From Lachnospiraceae bacterium (GTDB lineage Bacteria; Bacillota; Clostridia; Lachnospirales; Lachnospiraceae): a stretch of 64,000 nucleotides of DNA. Location: the NCBI GenBank assembly GCA_910575555.1, contig CAJTFX010000016.1:52941-116940 (forward strand), read 5' to 3'. The notes beneath the pieces are model-generated. The model saw only the letters and a program-made list of their open reading frames with translations, did no database searches and had not been told where the DNA came from. Position numbers and translations under genes: made by a program. Shown here piece by piece: positions 42,622 through 51,722 of this stretch. Position 1 is the first letter of the stretch. The number at the start of each line of letters is the position of its first letter.

Positions 42622-43623
42622 TCAGGGAGAATAAAATTTAATGGTAAACCTGGCGCCTCCCTCTGGCCGGTTCTCAGCTTTCAGCGTTCCGTTTTGCCTG
42701 GAAACCACCATCCGCGCCAGAGCCAGGCCGATGCCTACGCTTTGGGAGGAAGCATTTTTTCCCTTATAAAACCGTTCAAATAAATGGGGCAGATCTTCTC
42801 TGTCAAATCCGGGGCCGTTATCTTCAATGACAATTTCCGTGTAGATGGCGTTCTGTGAGAAAAATACCTGGATACAGCCGCCCGGGGGCGTATGCTCCAT
42901 GCAGTTTTTCAGGATATTTAAAATTGCTTCCTGAGACCAGGCCGGATCTCCGGTAAATTCCACCCCGGATTCTTCCTGAATGGAAAAAGTCTGTTCCCGC
43001 AGCTCCATGGGAATCATCAAAGGTTCTGCAGACTGCCGGATTAAGGCTCTGACATTTACCGGGGCCTGCTGAAAACACACAGTTCCGGCATCCATTTTGG
43101 ACATTTTCAGCAGAGATTCCACCAGCCAGTCAATGCGGGAGAGAAGCTGCGCCAGCTCCTGCAGCAGTTTTTTCCGTTTTACAGAGGGCAGATCCGGCTC
43201 CATCAGCAGGGAGAGAATCAAATTGGAAGAAGTCAGAGGAGAGCGGATTTGATGGGAAATGTCCGCCATGGAATCTGCCAGGAACTTTTTGTCATCTGCC
43301 AGGGCTGCAGCCTGTTCACTGAGCTTGAGCGTCATCTTAGACAGTTCATTTTCCAGAATGGACAATTCCCCCTCCCGGTATTTCTCAAACTGAATCGGAA
43401 TCTGATTGTGGAGCATATGGTCAATTTCCCGGGCAAGCTGCGCAAGCCTCCGGTATCTGCGCCAGGTGATCCAGTAATGAGAACCAATAAATAAAAAAGA
43501 AAAAACAATCATCAGAATTACGGCCCGGGAAGGAAAGCAAAATCCCAGCAACACAGCCCCGAAAAATAAAGAAAAATGCCAGACCAGACTTAGCCTGATC
43601 TCAGGATTGCGGAAAAATTTCAT
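42622..43623 (-). CDS. Histidine kinase, intramembrane-sensing (BceS-like)
   Basis: A 333-residue kinase. Two membrane helices near the N-terminus (VWHFSLFFGAVLLGF and AVILMIVFSFLFIGSHYWI) are separated by only a few residues, so there is no external sensor domain; such kinases sense through their transporter. The phosphoacceptor is in ADISHQIRSPLT (about residue 125). ATP-binding motifs follow: NILKNCMEHTPPGG (N), EDNGPGFD (G1) and GIGLALARMVV (G2). It lies between its response regulator and the ABC exporter genes. Confidence 0.92.
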   Translation of the reverse strand: MKFFRNPEIRLSLVWHFSLFFGAVLLGFCFPSRAVILMIVFSFLFIGSHYWITWRRYRRLAQLAREIDHMLHNQIPIQFEKYREGELSILENELSKMTLKLSEQAAALADDKKFLADSMADISHQIRSPLTSSNLILSLLMEPDLPSVKRKKLLQELAQLLSRIDWLVESLLKMSKMDAGTVCFQQAPVNVRALIRQSAEPLMIPMELREQTFSIQEESGVEFTGDPAWSQEAILNILKNCMEHTPPGGCIQVFFSQNAIYTEIVIEDNGPGFDREDLPHLFERFYKGKNASSQSVGIGLALARMVVSRQNGTLKAENRPEGGARFTIKFYSP

Positions 43624-43644
43624 CACGTTAAAGGTTCCTTTCTA

Positions 43645-43658
43645 TTACTCCGGAGTAA
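43645..43658. promoter_or_regulatory. 14-base palindrome before the kinase gene
   Basis: TTACTCCGGAGTAA is a perfect palindrome about 22 bases upstream of the kinase start, in the 140-base gap after the response-regulator gene. It may be an operator or weak stem. No other structure is evident in this gap. Confidence 0.3.
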
Positions 43659-43764
43659 TAAGTCTCAGTTAACAGTTGGTTTGCCAAAATGCTGTCCGGT
43701 TTGTGTGGGAAAGGGCAATCCGGCAGTTTCGTCCGTTTCCAAACTCAAAAACTTCACCCCACTG

Positions 43765-44442
43765 CTATTCCCCCATCTTATATCCCATCCCCCGTATCGT
43801 CTTAATCAGCACAGGATTCTGGGGATCTTCCTCAATCTTTTCCCTTAACCGCTTGATATATACCGTCAGGGTATTGTCATTGACAAATTCTCCTGCCATA
43901 TCCCAGAGGGCGTCTAAGAGCTGAGAGCGGGACAGCACAATATTCTTATTGTTCATAAAATACAGAAGAAGCCGGTATTCCAGCGCAGACAGCAGAAGCT
44001 CCCGGCCGTCTCTGGACACGGTTCCCCGGTTTACATCTACAGTAATGTTCTGGTATTCCAGTACCGTGTTCGCTTTGCCGTAGCGGCGCAGAATGTTGTG
44101 AATCCGGGAAATAAGCTCCCTTGGGCGGAAAGGTTTGGCAATGTAGTCGTCGGCGCCCAGATCCAGGCCGGTGACTACGCTGTATTCATCGCCTGAGGCC
44201 GTCAGGAAAATAACCGGAAGGCTGGTGGTGGATTTCACTGCGCGGCAGATGGCAAATCCGTTGCCTTCCGCCAGGGAAACATCCAACAGCATTAAATCAA
44301 AGGCAGCGGGCGAGTCCTCTAAGAGCGCAAGGGCTTTTGTCTGTCCGTCCACGGATGTGATGGCGAAGCCCTCCTTCTGCAGAAATTCTGTTAAGTTGGT
44401 GACGATGCTTTTGTCGTCTTCTACCAATAAAATGTGGGTCAT
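43765..44442 (-). CDS. OmpR-family response regulator (BceR-like)
   Basis: A 225-residue regulator. The receiver domain has the acidic pocket LLVEDDKS, phosphoacceptor Asp in LMLLDVSL (about 54), the switch Thr in VIFLTAS and Lys in IAKPFRP. The winged-helix domain ends NDNTLTVYIKRLREKIEEDPQNPVLIKTIRGMGYKM. It pairs with the intramembrane kinase and probably binds the palindrome before the exporter operon. It is divergent from the glucokinase gene. Confidence 0.94.
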   Translation of the reverse strand: MTHILLVEDDKSIVTNLTEFLQKEGFAITSVDGQTKALALLEDSPAAFDLMLLDVSLAEGNGFAICRAVKSTTSLPVIFLTASGDEYSVVTGLDLGADDYIAKPFRPRELISRIHNILRRYGKANTVLEYQNITVDVNRGTVSRDGRELLLSALEYRLLLYFMNNKNIVLSRSQLLDALWDMAGEFVNDNTLTVYIKRLREKIEEDPQNPVLIKTIRGMGYKMGE

Positions 44443-44472
44443 AAGATATTTTCTCCGTTTGTTTTATTGCAT

Positions 44473-44501
44473 TTGTCTACTTAATATAGTATAACTATAA
44501 T
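44473..44501 (+). promoter_or_regulatory. Promoter of the glucokinase gene
   Basis: TTGTCT (44473-44478), 17-base spacer, TATAAT (44496-44501), 22 bases before the start codon and followed by GGAGG. Confidence 0.75.
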
Positions 44502-44523
44502 ATAAAATCAATGGAGGTTCAAC

Positions 44524-45465
44524 ATGAAAAAATATGGCTTCGGCGTAGATATCGGAGGCACCACCTGCAAGATCGGCCTGTTTGAAACGTCAGGGAATCT
44601 TGCAGAGAAATGGGAAATTCCCACTGATACCAGGGAAGAAGGAAAAAATATCCTTTCGGATGTGGCGGCTTCCTTACATAGCAAGATGGCAGAGCGTAAG
44701 ATTGGAAAAGAAGAAGTGGAAGGAATCGGCATTGGCATTCCCGGGCCGGTGCAGCCCGACGGCAGCGTGCCTATCTGTGTAAATCTGGGGTGGAAAGATA
44801 AAAATATTCCCCAGGAAATGGGCGGACTGATGGAAGGGATTCAGGTAAAAGCAGGAAATGACGCCAATGTGGCGGCTCTTGGTGAAATGTGGCAGGGCGG
44901 CGGCAAAGGCTGCAGGAGCATCGTCATGGTAACCCTTGGAACAGGCGTTGGCGGCGGCATTATTGTGGATGAAAAGATTGTGTCCGGCGCTCACGGCGCA
45001 GGCGGGGAGATTGGGCATATTACCGTGAATCCCCATGAAAGCATTCCCTGCAACTGCGGCAGAAAGGGATGTCTGGAGCAGTATTGTTCCGCAACAGGAA
45101 TTGTCCGTTTGGCCAAAGAGGCATTGGAGCAGGAGCATGAGACGTCTGCTTTGGATCACGCAGGTGAAATTTCCGCCAAGAAAGTATTTGATGCATATAA
45201 GAATAAGGACAAGCTGGCAGAACAGATTGTGGAGAAATTTGCCCGCATTCTTGGAAGAGGGCTGAGCAATATCGCCTGTGTGGCAGACCCGGAGGTGTTT
45301 GTCATCGGCGGCGGCGTTTCCAGGGCAGGAGAGGTTCTGATTGAGGCATTGAGCCGGTATTTCAGGGAATCAGTCTTTCCTTCCTGTAAAGACACCAGAT
45401 TTGCACTGGCGTCTCTCGGAAATGACGCGGGAATGTATGGCTGCGTGAAGCTGATTCTAGAGTAG
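44524..45465 (+). CDS. glcK: ROK-family glucokinase
   Basis: A 313-residue cytoplasmic sugar kinase. The phosphate-binding VDIGGTTCKIGLF opens the protein. The catalytic Asp is in GNDANVAALGE (about 113). The sugar-binding GAHGAGGEIGHI is followed by the ROK zinc motif CNCGRKGCLEQY and the late FVIGGGVSRAGE. Length and motifs fit the Gram-positive glucokinases that make glucose 6-phosphate. It is monocistronic, with its own promoter and terminator. The ROK group also has other sugar kinases, so specificity is not certain. Confidence 0.9.
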   Translation: MKKYGFGVDIGGTTCKIGLFETSGNLAEKWEIPTDTREEGKNILSDVAASLHSKMAERKIGKEEVEGIGIGIPGPVQPDGSVPICVNLGWKDKNIPQEMGGLMEGIQVKAGNDANVAALGEMWQGGGKGCRSIVMVTLGTGVGGGIIVDEKIVSGAHGAGGEIGHITVNPHESIPCNCGRKGCLEQYCSATGIVRLAKEALEQEHETSALDHAGEISAKKVFDAYKNKDKLAEQIVEKFARILGRGLSNIACVADPEVFVIGGGVSRAGEVLIEALSRYFRESVFPSCKDTRFALASLGNDAGMYGCVKLILE

Positions 45466-45506
45466 AAGCAATCTGGAAAAGTGTCTGCCGCAGGTATTGT
45501 AAATGG

Positions 45507-45560
45507 TTGGAACAGGAAAGCCTGAGATGTAAAACAGGCTTTTGGTTCCAATCTTTTTTA
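45507..45560 (+). terminator. Terminator of the glucokinase gene
   Basis: An 18-base arm (45507-45524) pairs with 45535-45551 around a 10-base loop, followed by CTTTTTTACTT. It is preceded and followed by short GTGTCT/AGACAGC pairing. Confidence 0.85.
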
Positions 45561-45594
45561 CTTAGAGACAGCACGTGAGCCATGACTTCCTTTT

Positions 45595-45642
45595 TTGCAG
45601 GGGCGAGGTTATTATGTAGTGGTTAAAACGATGGCCCTGCAA
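45595..45642. repeat. Stem-loop beyond the AraC gene
   Basis: TTGCAGGGGC (45595-45604) can pair with GCCCTGCAA (45634-45642) across 29 bases. It lies between convergent glcK and the AraC gene and may end the AraC transcript, although the T-run is on the wrong side. Confidence 0.35.
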
Positions 45643-45678
45643 AGGAGTAATTACAGAAAACAGGAATACTTTCAATTC

Positions 45679-46734
45679 TTATAAAGTTCGATTTTTATTT
45701 CTTCTATATTCAGATGGGCTTAGATGAAACTCTTTTTTAAAGCTTCTGATAAAAGATTCCGGATTTGCATATCCAACAGTTTCACTGATCTGGGTAATCG
45801 TATAATTGCTGCTTAGAAGCAGATGTTCTGCTCTTCGCAGGCGGAAAGTCCGTTTCCAGTCATTAAAGCCCACACCGGTTGAAGATTTGATAAGGCGGGA
45901 ACAATAGGACACCGAAAAATTAAAATGTTCTGCTACATCAGCAAGGGTAACATCCTTTAAGTGTTCCTGCATATAGTTCATAATTAAAAAATCATCCGGT
46001 GCAGACGTATGTTGTGAAACAGAAGTCTCAAGTGTGTCAGAGTATCTGCGCATAAGATAAGCAAATAACATAGTAAGAATTCCTACCAGAAACTGATCGG
46101 TATAATTATCAGGGGTTATCCATTCTTCACACATTTCCAGAAATTTATTTTTTATAAACGAATCGCTCCCAGAATGAAAAGCTATATATTGAAATTGATT
46201 GGATTCATATAAACCGCTGGAAAAAAACTCACTTAAAAGGTCGTTTCCGTAGATTAAAGGTGAAAACATATGTTGAAATGTGCTGCGCCGTAATAAAATA
46301 TTGATAACGAGGCTGTTATCGTCAAATACTTCCATTGTGTGAAAGGTATTCGGAGAAATAAATATAAAATCCCCTTCATGAAACTGATGTGTATCAAGTC
46401 CGATTGCTTGTACGCATCGGCCGGCAAGAACATAAACGATTTCAAAAAATATATGTTTATGCAAAAAGGCAGGGGTGTAGCGGTTGTGTTTGCTGAAAAA
46501 TACGCTTTGCGGAGTATTTTTGTCAAAATATTCCTGGTCATCCATGATATGCGGGATTAACTCAGGAGATATTTCAGGAACAATAAGACGACGTCTTTTA
46601 ATATCATCTGCATTAATTCCAGATAAGAATTTTTTTAGATTTGAAAGGTTATGTCTAGCCTCAAAATATTCCTTGTAAAACTTTTCATCATTTTTCATTT
46701 CAGATAATTTTTCTAAAATAGATGCTTCAAACAT
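45679..46734 (-). CDS. AraC-family transcriptional regulator
   Basis: A 351-residue regulator. An N-terminal extension of about 80 residues precedes a cupin sensor domain (HKHIFFEIVYVLAGRCVQAI...FHEGDFIFISPNTFHTMEVF). The C-terminal pair of helix-turn-helix motifs (TLADVAEHFNFSVSYCSRLIKSSTG and TITQISETVGYANPESFIRSFKKEFHLSPSEYR) is complete. It is divergent from the sugar transporter/glycosidase operon and so is probably its activator in response to a sugar. The start at 46734 has GGGAG 8 bases upstream. Confidence 0.9.
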   Translation of the reverse strand: MFEASILEKLSEMKNDEKFYKEYFEARHNLSNLKKFLSGINADDIKRRRLIVPEISPELIPHIMDDQEYFDKNTPQSVFFSKHNRYTPAFLHKHIFFEIVYVLAGRCVQAIGLDTHQFHEGDFIFISPNTFHTMEVFDDNSLVINILLRRSTFQHMFSPLIYGNDLLSEFFSSGLYESNQFQYIAFHSGSDSFIKNKFLEMCEEWITPDNYTDQFLVGILTMLFAYLMRRYSDTLETSVSQHTSAPDDFLIMNYMQEHLKDVTLADVAEHFNFSVSYCSRLIKSSTGVGFNDWKRTFRLRRAEHLLLSSNYTITQISETVGYANPESFIRSFKKEFHLSPSEYRRNKNRTL

Positions 46735-47195
46735 TGATTTTTCTCCCAATTTTGTTGTGCAAAATGTACAAATATTTGATTTTAAGTATTTAAAATAAAG
46801 ATAGGAAAATAGACTTTTTTTGCTATTACTGCAATTGTATAAAAATGTATGGACGGAATGAGCGAATTAAGTGATTTTTTTGTGTCTGCATTTGATAAAT
46901 TGTATATGTTTTATAAGCGAATCATAGTATTTTGGAAAATTTCAATCATAAATACAGTCATGACAGAACATATGCTCTTTAATCTGTTTTAAAAAAGGGC
47001 TATATAAGCAATTTTTTGTTCTACATTTTTATTTTATTAGCATGACAAAAAATGTCAATAGAATAAGGCTATTTTCCCAATTAAAACTTTATACAATATA
47101 TCATATAATGTCAATAACACATGGGAAATGAAAAAGTAATGGCCGGTCAAATTTTGTTTCTGATGTCAGGAAGAGTACCTAGAGGAGGAATGGAA
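46735..47195. other. Long AT-rich control region between the AraC and transporter genes
   Basis: No gene is seen in these 460 bases. They are very AT-rich, with T-runs near 46812 and 46874. A short palindrome TGACA-AAAAA-TGTCA is at 47043-47057. A weak promoter, TTAAAA (47081-47086) and TATAAT (47104-47109) with 17 bases between, faces the transporter gene. The size suits AraC-type regulation with several binding sites, but no repeated site could be picked out with confidence. Confidence 0.5.
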
Positions 47196-48566
47196 ATGAG
47201 TAATGCCTTAGTTTCTAATAAGTCAATGGCAGGAGCATTGTATAAACAACGATTTGGGTATGGACTTGGCGATTTTGCATGTAACTTAATATGGCAGGTC
47301 ATTAGTTTGTACTTATTGTATTTTTATACAGATATTATGAAACTGGATGCAAAGGCAATTGCAGCGATGTTTATCATATGCAGGGTAATTGATGGTATCA
47401 CAGATCTGTTAGTTGGGTTTGCCATTGATAAGACCCGTACCCGTTGGGGGAAGAGCAGGCCGTGGTTTTTGTTTGGCGCCGCCCCATTTGCGTTGGCGGC
47501 ATTTTTAGCATTTAGCGTTCCGGATATATCCCCGGATGGAAAGTTGCTTTATGCATATGTAACATATATCTTCTTATCATTTATGTATACAGTGGTAAAT
47601 ATCCCGCTGGCTTCTATCCTGCCAGCGCTTACGGATGATATGAATGAGCGTACCGTGCTTGCAACATGGAGAAAGTTTTTAGCATTCTTGGGTTCAACGA
47701 TTGTTTCAGCTACAGCGCTTACGATGGTAGAACTTATTGGACATGGAAATGAAGGTCTTGGTTTTAGGATGGTAATGGGAATATTTGGAGTTGTCGGCTG
47801 TATATGCTTTTTTCTTACATTTGCATTAGTAAGAGAAACCAATCTGCAGGAAAGTGCGAAATCTGCAACACTAAAAGAAACAATCGTATCATTGGTACAT
47901 AATACGCCCTGGAAATTATTTGCAGTTAATATTCTATTTCAATGGACAGGATATTTTATCCAGTCAAGCGCGCTGGTATATTATTACAAATATTATATAG
48001 GAAGCACGGGCTTATCGTCACTTGTTGCGACGATTATGACAATGGTTCCTATGGCAGCTAACTTAACAGTTCCATTTTTGGCAAAACGTCTGGGTAAAAG
48101 AAATTTGTATTCCGCTGCAGCGGGAGTACAGTTCGTTGGATTAGCGATAATACTTGCAGCAAACATGAATACGGCCGGGATTGTCTGCGGCGCATTTATT
48201 ACAGCGCTTGGATATGGAATAAAAGAGAGTATCTATTTCTCTATGCAGGCAGATCCGGTGGATTATGGTGAATGGAAAACAGGGGTTCAGGCAGCAGGTA
48301 CACTGTCGTCTGTAAATGGGTTCTTAGGAAAGATCGCACAGGCAGCGGCAGGCGGGATATCTGGTCTTTTGCTGTCATGGGGAAAGTATAATTCTGATGC
48401 AGCTGTGCAGACGGCAGAAGCATTGACTGCGATTAAGGCAATGTATATTTACATTCCATTGATATTGCTGATTTGTTCTTTGGTTACGATGTCTTTCTAT
48501 AAATTGGATAAACAGTTTCCAGAGATTCAGGCAGATTTGGAAACAAGACGTGTATCAGAAAAATGA
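47196..48566 (+). CDS. GPH-family sugar:cation symporter (MelB-like)
   Basis: A 456-residue membrane protein with about 12 helices. FGYGLGDFACNLIWQVISLYLLYFYTDIMK near the N-terminus and DKTRTRWGKSRPWFLFGA in the first cytoplasmic loop are signatures of the glycoside-pentoside-hexuronide symporters, as is the later QADPVDYGEWKTGVQAAG. It imports a glycoside or uronide with a cation. The start at 47196 has AGGAGG 7 bases upstream, and earlier ATG codons are badly spaced. It is first in an operon with an MFS transporter and a glycosidase. Confidence 0.9.
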   Translation: MSNALVSNKSMAGALYKQRFGYGLGDFACNLIWQVISLYLLYFYTDIMKLDAKAIAAMFIICRVIDGITDLLVGFAIDKTRTRWGKSRPWFLFGAAPFALAAFLAFSVPDISPDGKLLYAYVTYIFLSFMYTVVNIPLASILPALTDDMNERTVLATWRKFLAFLGSTIVSATALTMVELIGHGNEGLGFRMVMGIFGVVGCICFFLTFALVRETNLQESAKSATLKETIVSLVHNTPWKLFAVNILFQWTGYFIQSSALVYYYKYYIGSTGLSSLVATIMTMVPMAANLTVPFLAKRLGKRNLYSAAAGVQFVGLAIILAANMNTAGIVCGAFITALGYGIKESIYFSMQADPVDYGEWKTGVQAAGTLSSVNGFLGKIAQAAAGGISGLLLSWGKYNSDAAVQTAEALTAIKAMYIYIPLILLICSLVTMSFYKLDKQFPEIQADLETRRVSEK

Positions 48567-48605
48567 ACTATGAAAGAAATAATATGAGAAAAGAGGTACA
48601 GATTT

Positions 48606-49874
48606 ATGAGTCAGGATAAAAGTGTAAAAAAATATGCTCCGCTTGTAGGGGCAGCCGGTATTGGATCAATGCTGGGTTCTGGTATTATTATTGGTCTTTC
48701 TGCTACGATTACAGTATGGCAGGCTGGCTTGGGCTTGACAGAGGGACAAGTGGGAATTCTTTCTGGAGCATTGACATTCGCAATAGCAGCAGGATCTCTT
48801 CTCGCAGGAACAATCAGCAAGGGTATGGGGTTGATTCGTGCATTTAATTCATTAAATATTCTTTATGCGGCGGGAGCTTTGATATGTGTATTGTCAGGAA
48901 ATTTTCCAATGCTGCTGGCGGGATTGGTTTTGGCAGGTTTTGCGTCAGGTGCGGATCTTCCAATTAGTCTGACGGTCATTTCCCATGATGCACCAGACGA
49001 GCGTACGTCAGCCGGCATGGTGTCTTCAACACAGATTTTTTGGCAGATAGGTGTGTTTGCATCTTATATTATGGCGTTTATTGTATCTACTGTAGAAGGT
49101 GATTTAGGAGCAAGAATTGTATTTGGCCTTCTGGGTGGAATTGCAGCAGCAGCATTTTTGTGGAGAACATTTTCCCCTAAATTTAAGGAATTTCATGAAG
49201 CAGGCAATCGTTATCGCGCAGCGGAAAGCTCTTCTGGAAGTGGGGAAGAAGTATCTTTTACAAAGATTTTAACCAATGGAAAAGAAAAGAGCAAATTTAC
49301 AAAATTATTCCTTTGCATTATTATCTTTTATGTATGCTGGAATTTGCTTGCAAATACATTTGGTCAATTCCAAACTTACATTTTGGTTAAGGCGAATGCA
49401 TCGCAGTCAGTTGCAACGGGAACAGGGATTGCACTTAATGTATTAGGATTATTTTTAGTTGCATTATTTGCCTCGGCTGCAGGAAGTAAAAACCGTAACA
49501 AATTCTTCTTTGTCGGTATTGTGATTCAAGCGGGCGCTATGCTTGGCATAGCGCTTGGCGGGGGAACTTTATTTATGATTATTGCAATGATTGCCTGTTA
49601 TAATATTGGAAATCAGTTTGCAGGAGAAGCAATTTATAAGGTGTGGACGCAGGAATCTTTTCCATCAGATGCACGTGCGTCTATGCAGGGATTTATCAAT
49701 GGATTTTCAAGATTTTGTTGTGGATTATTTGCGCTGATTACGCCATGGCTGGTTGCAGGACAACGTATCCAGATGACGATGTTCGGATTTGCTGGCATTG
49801 TTCTTGTCAGTGCAGTGGCAGGCACAATTATGATCCGGCTTCAGAAGAAATATGGAATCGGGCAGATGGAATAG
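48606..49874 (+). CDS. Major facilitator superfamily transporter
   Basis: A 422-residue membrane protein with about 12 helices (two bundles of six around a hydrophilic loop at about 195-230). The loop motif after helix 2 (GTISKGMGLIRAFN) is a degenerate MFS motif A. The sequence QESFPSDARASMQGFINGFSRF is typical of sugar-transporter-like MFS members. It is the second transporter of the operon, 39 bases after the first, so both probably serve substrates of the downstream glycosidase. Substrate unknown. Confidence 0.85.
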   Translation: MSQDKSVKKYAPLVGAAGIGSMLGSGIIIGLSATITVWQAGLGLTEGQVGILSGALTFAIAAGSLLAGTISKGMGLIRAFNSLNILYAAGALICVLSGNFPMLLAGLVLAGFASGADLPISLTVISHDAPDERTSAGMVSSTQIFWQIGVFASYIMAFIVSTVEGDLGARIVFGLLGGIAAAAFLWRTFSPKFKEFHEAGNRYRAAESSSGSGEEVSFTKILTNGKEKSKFTKLFLCIIIFYVCWNLLANTFGQFQTYILVKANASQSVATGTGIALNVLGLFLVALFASAAGSKNRNKFFFVGIVIQAGAMLGIALGGGTLFMIIAMIACYNIGNQFAGEAIYKVWTQESFPSDARASMQGFINGFSRFCCGLFALITPWLVAGQRIQMTMFGFAGIVLVSAVAGTIMIRLQKKYGIGQME

Positions 49875-49905
49875 AAAAAATGATATAAGGAAGGAGAGAA
49901 AAATT

Positions 49906-51471
49906 ATGGCTATTACAAATAGTATGGAAAATTTTGAAATGATCGTAAATGATGACTTTATTAAAAAAGCGGATGCATTGATACCGGAATTGATTAAAAC
50001 AGAAATTACGCCAGAACAGATTGTAACAATCGAACCAGACGGGGACAATTATAAAGCAGTATTTAAGTCTGATATTGAAGAACTCAAGAATATTGAGATG
50101 GGAAGGGATGACAAGGTAATACTAGACTTTGGAAACCATAATGTTGGGTATGTGAAATTTAATATTACTTCAGCGGGAAGTCCGCCAGATGCACCAGCTT
50201 ACATACGTATCAAATTTGGTGAAATACCTGTAGAAATAGTGGAGAACTCTGGCGAATATAGCGGTGATATCGGGAAGGGCTGGATTCAGGAAGAATTTCT
50301 GCACATTGATATTTTGCCGACAGTAATTGAAATGCCAAGAAGATACGCATTCCGCTATATGGAAATAAAAGTAATCGATACTTCCTCTAAATATAGAGTG
50401 GTATTAGAAAAGGTTTCATGTACTTCTGTAACTTCTGCTGATATGTCAAAGGTAACAGCGCTTCCAGTGCTTGACGAGGATTTGGCAGAAATGGACAGAG
50501 TCGCACTAAGGACTATGCAGGGATGTATGCAGAAAGGATTTGAAGATGGCCCAAAGAGAGACAGGCGTCTTTGGATTGGTGATTTGAGACTTCAGGCTCA
50601 GACAAATTATGTAACCTTCCACAATAATGATCTGGTAAAGCATGATCTATATCTTTACGCTGGACTTACAATGAATGAAGGTCGTGTAGGGGCATGCCTG
50701 TTCACAGAACCCAAATATCAGGTAGATGATACGGCGCTATTCGATTATTCCTTATTCTTTGTATCAATTCTGTATGATTATTATATGGAAACAAAGGATG
50801 AGGAAACCAGAAAAGACCTTACAGCTACAGCATATCGTCAGATTGAACTGGCAGTGAGAGAGCTGGATGATGAAGGTATCGTGAAAGATAAGGAAACTTG
50901 GTGGTGCTTCATTGACTGGGCAGATGGTCTTAATAAACAGGCAGGAGCACAAGGGATTCTGGTTTATGCCCTTCGTCATGGGATTAAACTTGCAGAATTC
51001 GATCAGAATGAAGAGAAAGCAAAAGAGTATACGGGATATCTGGAGAAGGCAATAGCAGGGGCTATGAAACTCTGGGATGCCGAAAAAGGATTCTTTGTCA
51101 GCGGAAGTGAAAAGCAGATTTCCTGGGCATCCCAGGTATGGATGGTATTGGCTGATGTGTTTGGAGATAAGGCGAAAAACGCACAGCTGTTAGAGCACAC
51201 GATTGTAATTGATCCAAAGATTCGTATGGTAACGCCATATATGTATCATCATTTCATTGAAGCGCTTGTACAAAACAACCGCAAGGAAGTTGCGCTTAGT
51301 TTTATGCGTGCATATTGGGGCGAGATGGTGAAAGACGGAGCGGATACGTTCTGGGAACTGTATGATCCAGCAGATAAAAATGTTGCGCCTTACGGTTCAA
51401 AAATGGTAAACAGCTACTGTCATGCATGGAGTTGTTCCCCATCCTATATTATCCGTAAATATTTGATTTAG
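49906..51471 (+). CDS. GH78-like (alpha-L-rhamnosidase-type) intracellular glycoside hydrolase
   Basis: A 521-residue protein without signal peptide. An N-terminal beta region (about 1-185: ILDFGNHNVGYVKFNI, typical of GH78 beta-domains) precedes an (alpha/alpha)6 barrel. The active-site block is DGPKRDRRLWIGDLRLQ (about 210). The barrel continues with WWCFIDWADGLNKQ, DTFWELYDP and HAWSCSPSYII. In well-studied GH78 enzymes the block reads DxPxRDERxxWxGD with a Glu; here the Glu is Arg. The family match is clear, but the substrate may not be rhamnose. It is the last gene of the AraC-linked uptake operon. Confidence 0.75.
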   Translation: MAITNSMENFEMIVNDDFIKKADALIPELIKTEITPEQIVTIEPDGDNYKAVFKSDIEELKNIEMGRDDKVILDFGNHNVGYVKFNITSAGSPPDAPAYIRIKFGEIPVEIVENSGEYSGDIGKGWIQEEFLHIDILPTVIEMPRRYAFRYMEIKVIDTSSKYRVVLEKVSCTSVTSADMSKVTALPVLDEDLAEMDRVALRTMQGCMQKGFEDGPKRDRRLWIGDLRLQAQTNYVTFHNNDLVKHDLYLYAGLTMNEGRVGACLFTEPKYQVDDTALFDYSLFFVSILYDYYMETKDEETRKDLTATAYRQIELAVRELDDEGIVKDKETWWCFIDWADGLNKQAGAQGILVYALRHGIKLAEFDQNEEKAKEYTGYLEKAIAGAMKLWDAEKGFFVSGSEKQISWASQVWMVLADVFGDKAKNAQLLEHTIVIDPKIRMVTPYMYHHFIEALVQNNRKEVALSFMRAYWGEMVKDGADTFWELYDPADKNVAPYGSKMVNSYCHAWSCSPSYIIRKYLI

Positions 51472-51489
51472 TTTGGCAATACGGCTGTG

Positions 51490-51608
51490 TAAATGAAAAG
51501 GGGCTGTCGCATTAAGAAGTGAACATACAAGATATAATATTTTGTAGATGGAAATTATATCATATCTTGTAATTGTCTTTCTTAATGCGTCAGCCCCCCT
51601 TTTCATGA
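51490..51608. repeat. Palindromic miniature element (MITE-like), copy B, also a likely terminator
   Basis: The arms ATGAAAAGGGGCTGTCGCAT and its near-complement (51493-51516 with 51580-51606) enclose inner arms ACAAGATAT (51527 onward) and ATATCTTGT (51562-51570). Only a few mismatches separate the arms, so the element folds into a long hairpin. It shares outer and inner sequences with copy A at 38827-38940. It lies directly after the glycosidase stop codon and could end that operon. Confidence 0.65.
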
Positions 51609-51722
51609 AAGCGCTTAATTTTCAGCCATAATTAATACGCTATCCGATCCCAAAATAAACTGTTGCTTTGCCTGTTCTATCCATTACGGCGTTAAAATTT
51701 CTAATCAATGGAACTGCTTTCT

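Noticed and set aside
51605..51622. A catabolite-response-element-like TGAAAGCGCTTAA
   Set aside because: It lies downstream of both flanking convergent genes, not at a promoter, and the right half does not fit the consensus.
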